NCBI GenBank assembly: GCA_038200435.1
Contig: JBBPXY010000088.1
Coordinates: 1-14,634, forward strand
Length of the DNA: 14,634 nt
Origin: JBBPXY01 sp038200435
GTDB taxonomy: Bacteria > Actinomycetota > Thermoleophilia > Solirubrobacterales > Solirubrobacteraceae
Direction: 5' to 3'
Made by a program: the position numbers and the translations under genes. This document shows positions 12,611 to 14,634 of the stretch, one piece after another (position 1 is the first letter of the stretch; each line of letters opens with the position of its first letter). The notes below the pieces were generated by a model. That model did no database searches, was not told where the DNA came from, and was given only the letters and a program-made list of their open reading frames with translations.

Positions 12611-14176
12611 CTACAGCGGGATGTTCCCGTGCTTTCGCTGGGGGCCCGGGTCGCGCTTTGTCCGCAGTGTCTCGAACGCCGTGATGATCCGGGGGCGCGT
12701 CTCGTGGGGGACGATGACGTCGTCGATGTAGCCGCGCTCGGCCGCGGAGTAGGGGTTGGCGAACCGCGCCTTGTAGTCGGTCATCAGCTTGTCGCGCCGC
12801 TCGTCGGGAGTGGGGCTCGAGGCGATGTCACGGCGGTAGATGATGTTGACCGCGCCCTCCGGCCCCATCACGGCGACCTCACTCGTCGGCCAGGCGAAGT
12901 TGAAGTCGGCCAGCAGGTGCTTGGAGGACATGACGTCGTACGCGCCGCCGTAGGCCTTGCGGGTGATGACGGTCACTTTGGGAACGGTCGCCTCCGTGAA
13001 CGCGTAGAGGAGCTTCGCGCCGTGGCGGATGATCCCGCCCCACTCCTGTGAGGTCCCCGGCAGGAAGCCCGGCACGTCGCACAAGGTGAGGATCGGGATG
13101 TTGAACGCGTCGCACGTGCGCACAAACCGCGCGGCTTTCGCGGAGGCGTCGATGTCGAGCACGCCGGCCATGGAGGAGGGCTGGTTGCCCACGACGCCGA
13201 CCGAGTAGCCGTCCAGACGCGAGAAGCCGCAGATGATGTTGGTCGCGTGGTGCTCGTGCACCTCGAAGAACTCGCCGTCGTCGACGAGCAGGCGCACCAC
13301 GTTGCGCATGTCGTAGGGCTTGTTCGGGTTGTCGGGAACAGCCGTGTCGAGCTCGGCGTCCATGCGCAATGGGTCGTCGGTCGGCTGCACGCGCGGCGGC
13401 GACTCGAGGTTGTTCTGCGGCAGGAAGGAGAAGAGGTACCGGGTGTCCTCGAGGCACGCGTCCTCGTCGTCGGAGGCGAAGTGCGCCACGCCGGACTTGG
13501 TGTTGTGCGTCATCGCGCCGCCGAGCTCCTCGAAGCCGACCTCCTCGCCCGTCACGGTCTTGATCACGTCGGGCCCCGTGATGAACATGTGCGAGGTCTC
13601 CTTCACCATGAAGATGAAGTCGGTGATCGCGGGGGAGTAGACCGCGCCGCCCGCGCACGGGCCCATGATGATCGAGATCTGCGGGATCACCCCCGAGCAG
13701 CGCACGTTTCTCAGGAACACGTCCCCGTAGGCGCCGAGCGACACGACGCCCTCCTGGATGCGCGCCCCGCCGGAGTCGTTGATGCCGATCACGGGGCAGC
13801 CGATCTTGGCCGCGAGGTCCATCACCTTGCACATCTTCTCGGCCATCACCTCGCCCAGCGAGCCGCCGAAGATTGTGAAGTCCTGGCTGAACACGCACAC
13901 GCGGCGGCCGTCGATCGTCCCGTGGCCGGTCACCACCGCGTCGCCCCACGGCCGGTTCTTCTGCATGTCGAAGTCGTGCACCCGGTGGCGGACGAAGGTG
14001 TCGAGCTCCTGGAAGGAGCCGGGGTCGAGCAGCTTCTCGACACGCTCGCGGGCGGTCAGCTTGCCCTTGTCGTGCTGCTTGGCCTCGGCGTCGGGCGACG
14101 AGTGGAGCGCCGCCTCGCGCAGCTCTGAGAGCCGCTCGAGCTTCTCCTCGTAGGTCTCGGGGCTCTTCTGGCGCAT
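12611..14176 (-). CDS. accD: Acyl-CoA carboxylase beta subunit (carboxyltransferase), propionyl-CoA type
   Basis: Transfers CO2 from carboxybiotin to an acyl-CoA, making methylmalonyl- or malonyl-CoA. 521 residues, the full length of actinobacterial AccD/PccB proteins. The N-terminal crotonase-fold half has GGSLGEVMAEKMCKVMDLA, NDSGGARIQEGV (133-144) and GPCAGGAVYSPA (172-183), which line the biotin and acyl-CoA pocket. The second half has CDVPGFLPGTSQEWGGIIRH (366-385) and RKAYGGAYDVMSSKH (406-420). The Asp414 in YGGAYDVM corresponds, as I recall from Streptomyces work, to the position where Asp marks propionyl-CoA and Ile a broader acetyl-CoA specificity, so pccB-like use is favoured. ATG 14176 gives the family N-terminus (EEKLERLSELREAAL). 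The Uma2 gene ends 14 nt upstream; no Shine-Dalgarno is visible. The alpha and epsilon-like subunits are encoded elsewhere in the window on the same strand. Confidence 0.96.
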   Translation of the reverse strand: MRQKSPETYEEKLERLSELREAALHSSPDAEAKQHDKGKLTARERVEKLLDPGSFQELDTFVRHRVHDFDMQKNRPWGDAVVTGHGTIDGRRVCVFSQDFTIFGGSLGEVMAEKMCKVMDLAAKIGCPVIGINDSGGARIQEGVVSLGAYGDVFLRNVRCSGVIPQISIIMGPCAGGAVYSPAITDFIFMVKETSHMFITGPDVIKTVTGEEVGFEELGGAMTHNTKSGVAHFASDDEDACLEDTRYLFSFLPQNNLESPPRVQPTDDPLRMDAELDTAVPDNPNKPYDMRNVVRLLVDDGEFFEVHEHHATNIICGFSRLDGYSVGVVGNQPSSMAGVLDIDASAKAARFVRTCDAFNIPILTLCDVPGFLPGTSQEWGGIIRHGAKLLYAFTEATVPKVTVITRKAYGGAYDVMSSKHLLADFNFAWPTSEVAVMGPEGAVNIIYRRDIASSPTPDERRDKLMTDYKARFANPYSAAERGYIDDVIVPHETRPRIITAFETLRTKRDPGPQRKHGNIPL

Positions 14177-14190
14177 GGCGGCGCCGGAGT

Positions 14191-14634
14191 CTACGGGGCC
14201 AGCAGCTGCGCTACGTCGATGGTCACGTCGAGCGGCGCGGCGGTCAGCGAGCCTCCCTGCACCGTCTCCACACGCTGGTAGACACCCCCGGCGGGGTGGC
14301 GGTGAACGACCACCTGCCGCGCGTCGAGATCGACCACCCAGTATTCGCCGACACCGGCCCGGGCGTAGAGCGGCGGCTTGACGAGCAGGTCGCGCTGCTG
14401 GGACGAGACCGCGACCTCGACCACTAGAGCGGCAGTGGAGGGGTGATGGGTCCGCGGTGTGTTGCGTTCCCACACGTACAGGTCGGGCTCAGGTTCGGAG
14501 CGCTCGAGGGTGAGCGCAGACTGCACGCGGATCTGGAAGCGGTTGCGGTCGATGTGGTCGGCAAGACGGTCGGCGAGCCAGGCGATGACGTCGTCGTGCT
14601 CGGGGGATCTGGGGCTCATGTCGACCAGCACTCC
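14191..14634 (-). CDS. Uma2-family (DUF820) restriction-endonuclease-fold protein, N-terminus beyond the window
   Basis: 148 codons are visible and the frame is open to the right edge, so the first ~40 residues are missing. The visible part begins LVDMSPRSPEHDDV, the usual Uma2 block, and carries the PD-(D/E)XK catalytic pattern: D in PEPDLYV, E in LVVEVAVSSQQRD and K in LLVKPPLYARAGVGEYWVVD. The C-terminal strand-rich part (VVHRHPAGGVYQRVETV) is normal. Uma2 proteins are widespread, often in many copies per genome, and their role is unsettled. It ends 14 nt before the carboxyltransferase ATG on the same strand, so the two could be co-transcribed, though no functional link is known. Confidence 0.9.
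   Translation of the reverse strand, partial: GVLVDMSPRSPEHDDVIAWLADRLADHIDRNRFQIRVQSALTLERSEPEPDLYVWERNTPRTHHPSTAALVVEVAVSSQQRDLLVKPPLYARAGVGEYWVVDLDARQVVVHRHPAGGVYQRVETVQGGSLTAAPLDVTIDVAQLLAP

Noticed and set aside
1..14634. CRISPR array, tRNA, rRNA, riboswitch or transposase
   Set aside because: No regularly spaced repeats, no tRNA-like cloverleaf, and no recombinase or transposase motif was seen; the only clear repeat is the two-copy 44-bp element. A SAM-type riboswitch before cysH is excluded by the short leader.

Overview
The window is high-GC DNA that looks actinobacterial, most likely from the Thermoleophilia/Solirubrobacter side of the phylum. This is an inference from three things: an acyl-CoA carboxylase with an epsilon-like small subunit, an AbiEi/DUF559 gene and a Uma2 gene, and start sites that look leaderless. 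No rRNA, tRNA, CRISPR array, transposase or prophage gene was seen.

Layout, left to right. (1) 1-1549 (-): biotin carboxylase (alpha) subunit of an acyl-CoA carboxylase, running off the left edge just before its biotinyl domain. (2) 1559-2391 (+): a small lysine-rich Rho_N-like protein and an SRPBCC protein, overlapping at TAGTG. (3) 2392-6814 (-): a compact sulfate-assimilation operon, cysH - TauE/SafE permease - cysD - cysNC, whose genes overlap by 1 nt or lie 4 nt apart. (4) 6877-7336 (+): a divergent stand-alone response-regulator receiver, followed by a perfect hairpin. (5) 7515-9881 (-): rhodanese - siroheme sulfite reductase - acyl-CoA carboxylase epsilon-like subunit. (6) 9947-10894 (+): ornithine cyclodeaminase/ketimine reductase family enzyme. 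(7) 10891-11336 (-): a cupin gene broken by two single-base frameshifts. (8) 11391-11597 (+): a tiny protein built from two copies of a ~32-residue unit. (9) 11634-12584 (+): an AbiEi-like/DUF559 nuclease-fold protein whose first and last codons lie in two copies of a 44-bp repeat. (10) 12611-14176 (-): carboxyltransferase (beta) subunit of an acyl-CoA carboxylase. (11) 14191-14634 (-): Uma2-family nuclease-fold protein, cut by the right edge.

How the genes fit together. The two cys operons encode sulfate to sulfide: probable sulfate/sulfur-anion permease, ATP sulfurylase (CysD + CysN domain), APS kinase (CysC domain, a PAPS branch), [4Fe-4S] APS reductase (CysH) and siroheme sulfite reductase. 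A rhodanese handles sulfane sulfur. The acyl-CoA carboxylase genes (alpha at the left, epsilon-like behind cysI, beta at the right) are scattered on one strand around this sulfur locus, which is unusual because they are more often close together.

Points most worth a second look: the 44-bp repeat pair bracketing the DUF559 gene; the two mini-ORFs whose stop codons overlap the GTG starts (GTGA) of cysH and of the divergent response regulator; the recurrent -10/6-nt/start-codon arrangement that predicts leaderless mRNAs; the inverted repeat at the cysI promoter; and the epsilon-like gene inside the cysI operon.
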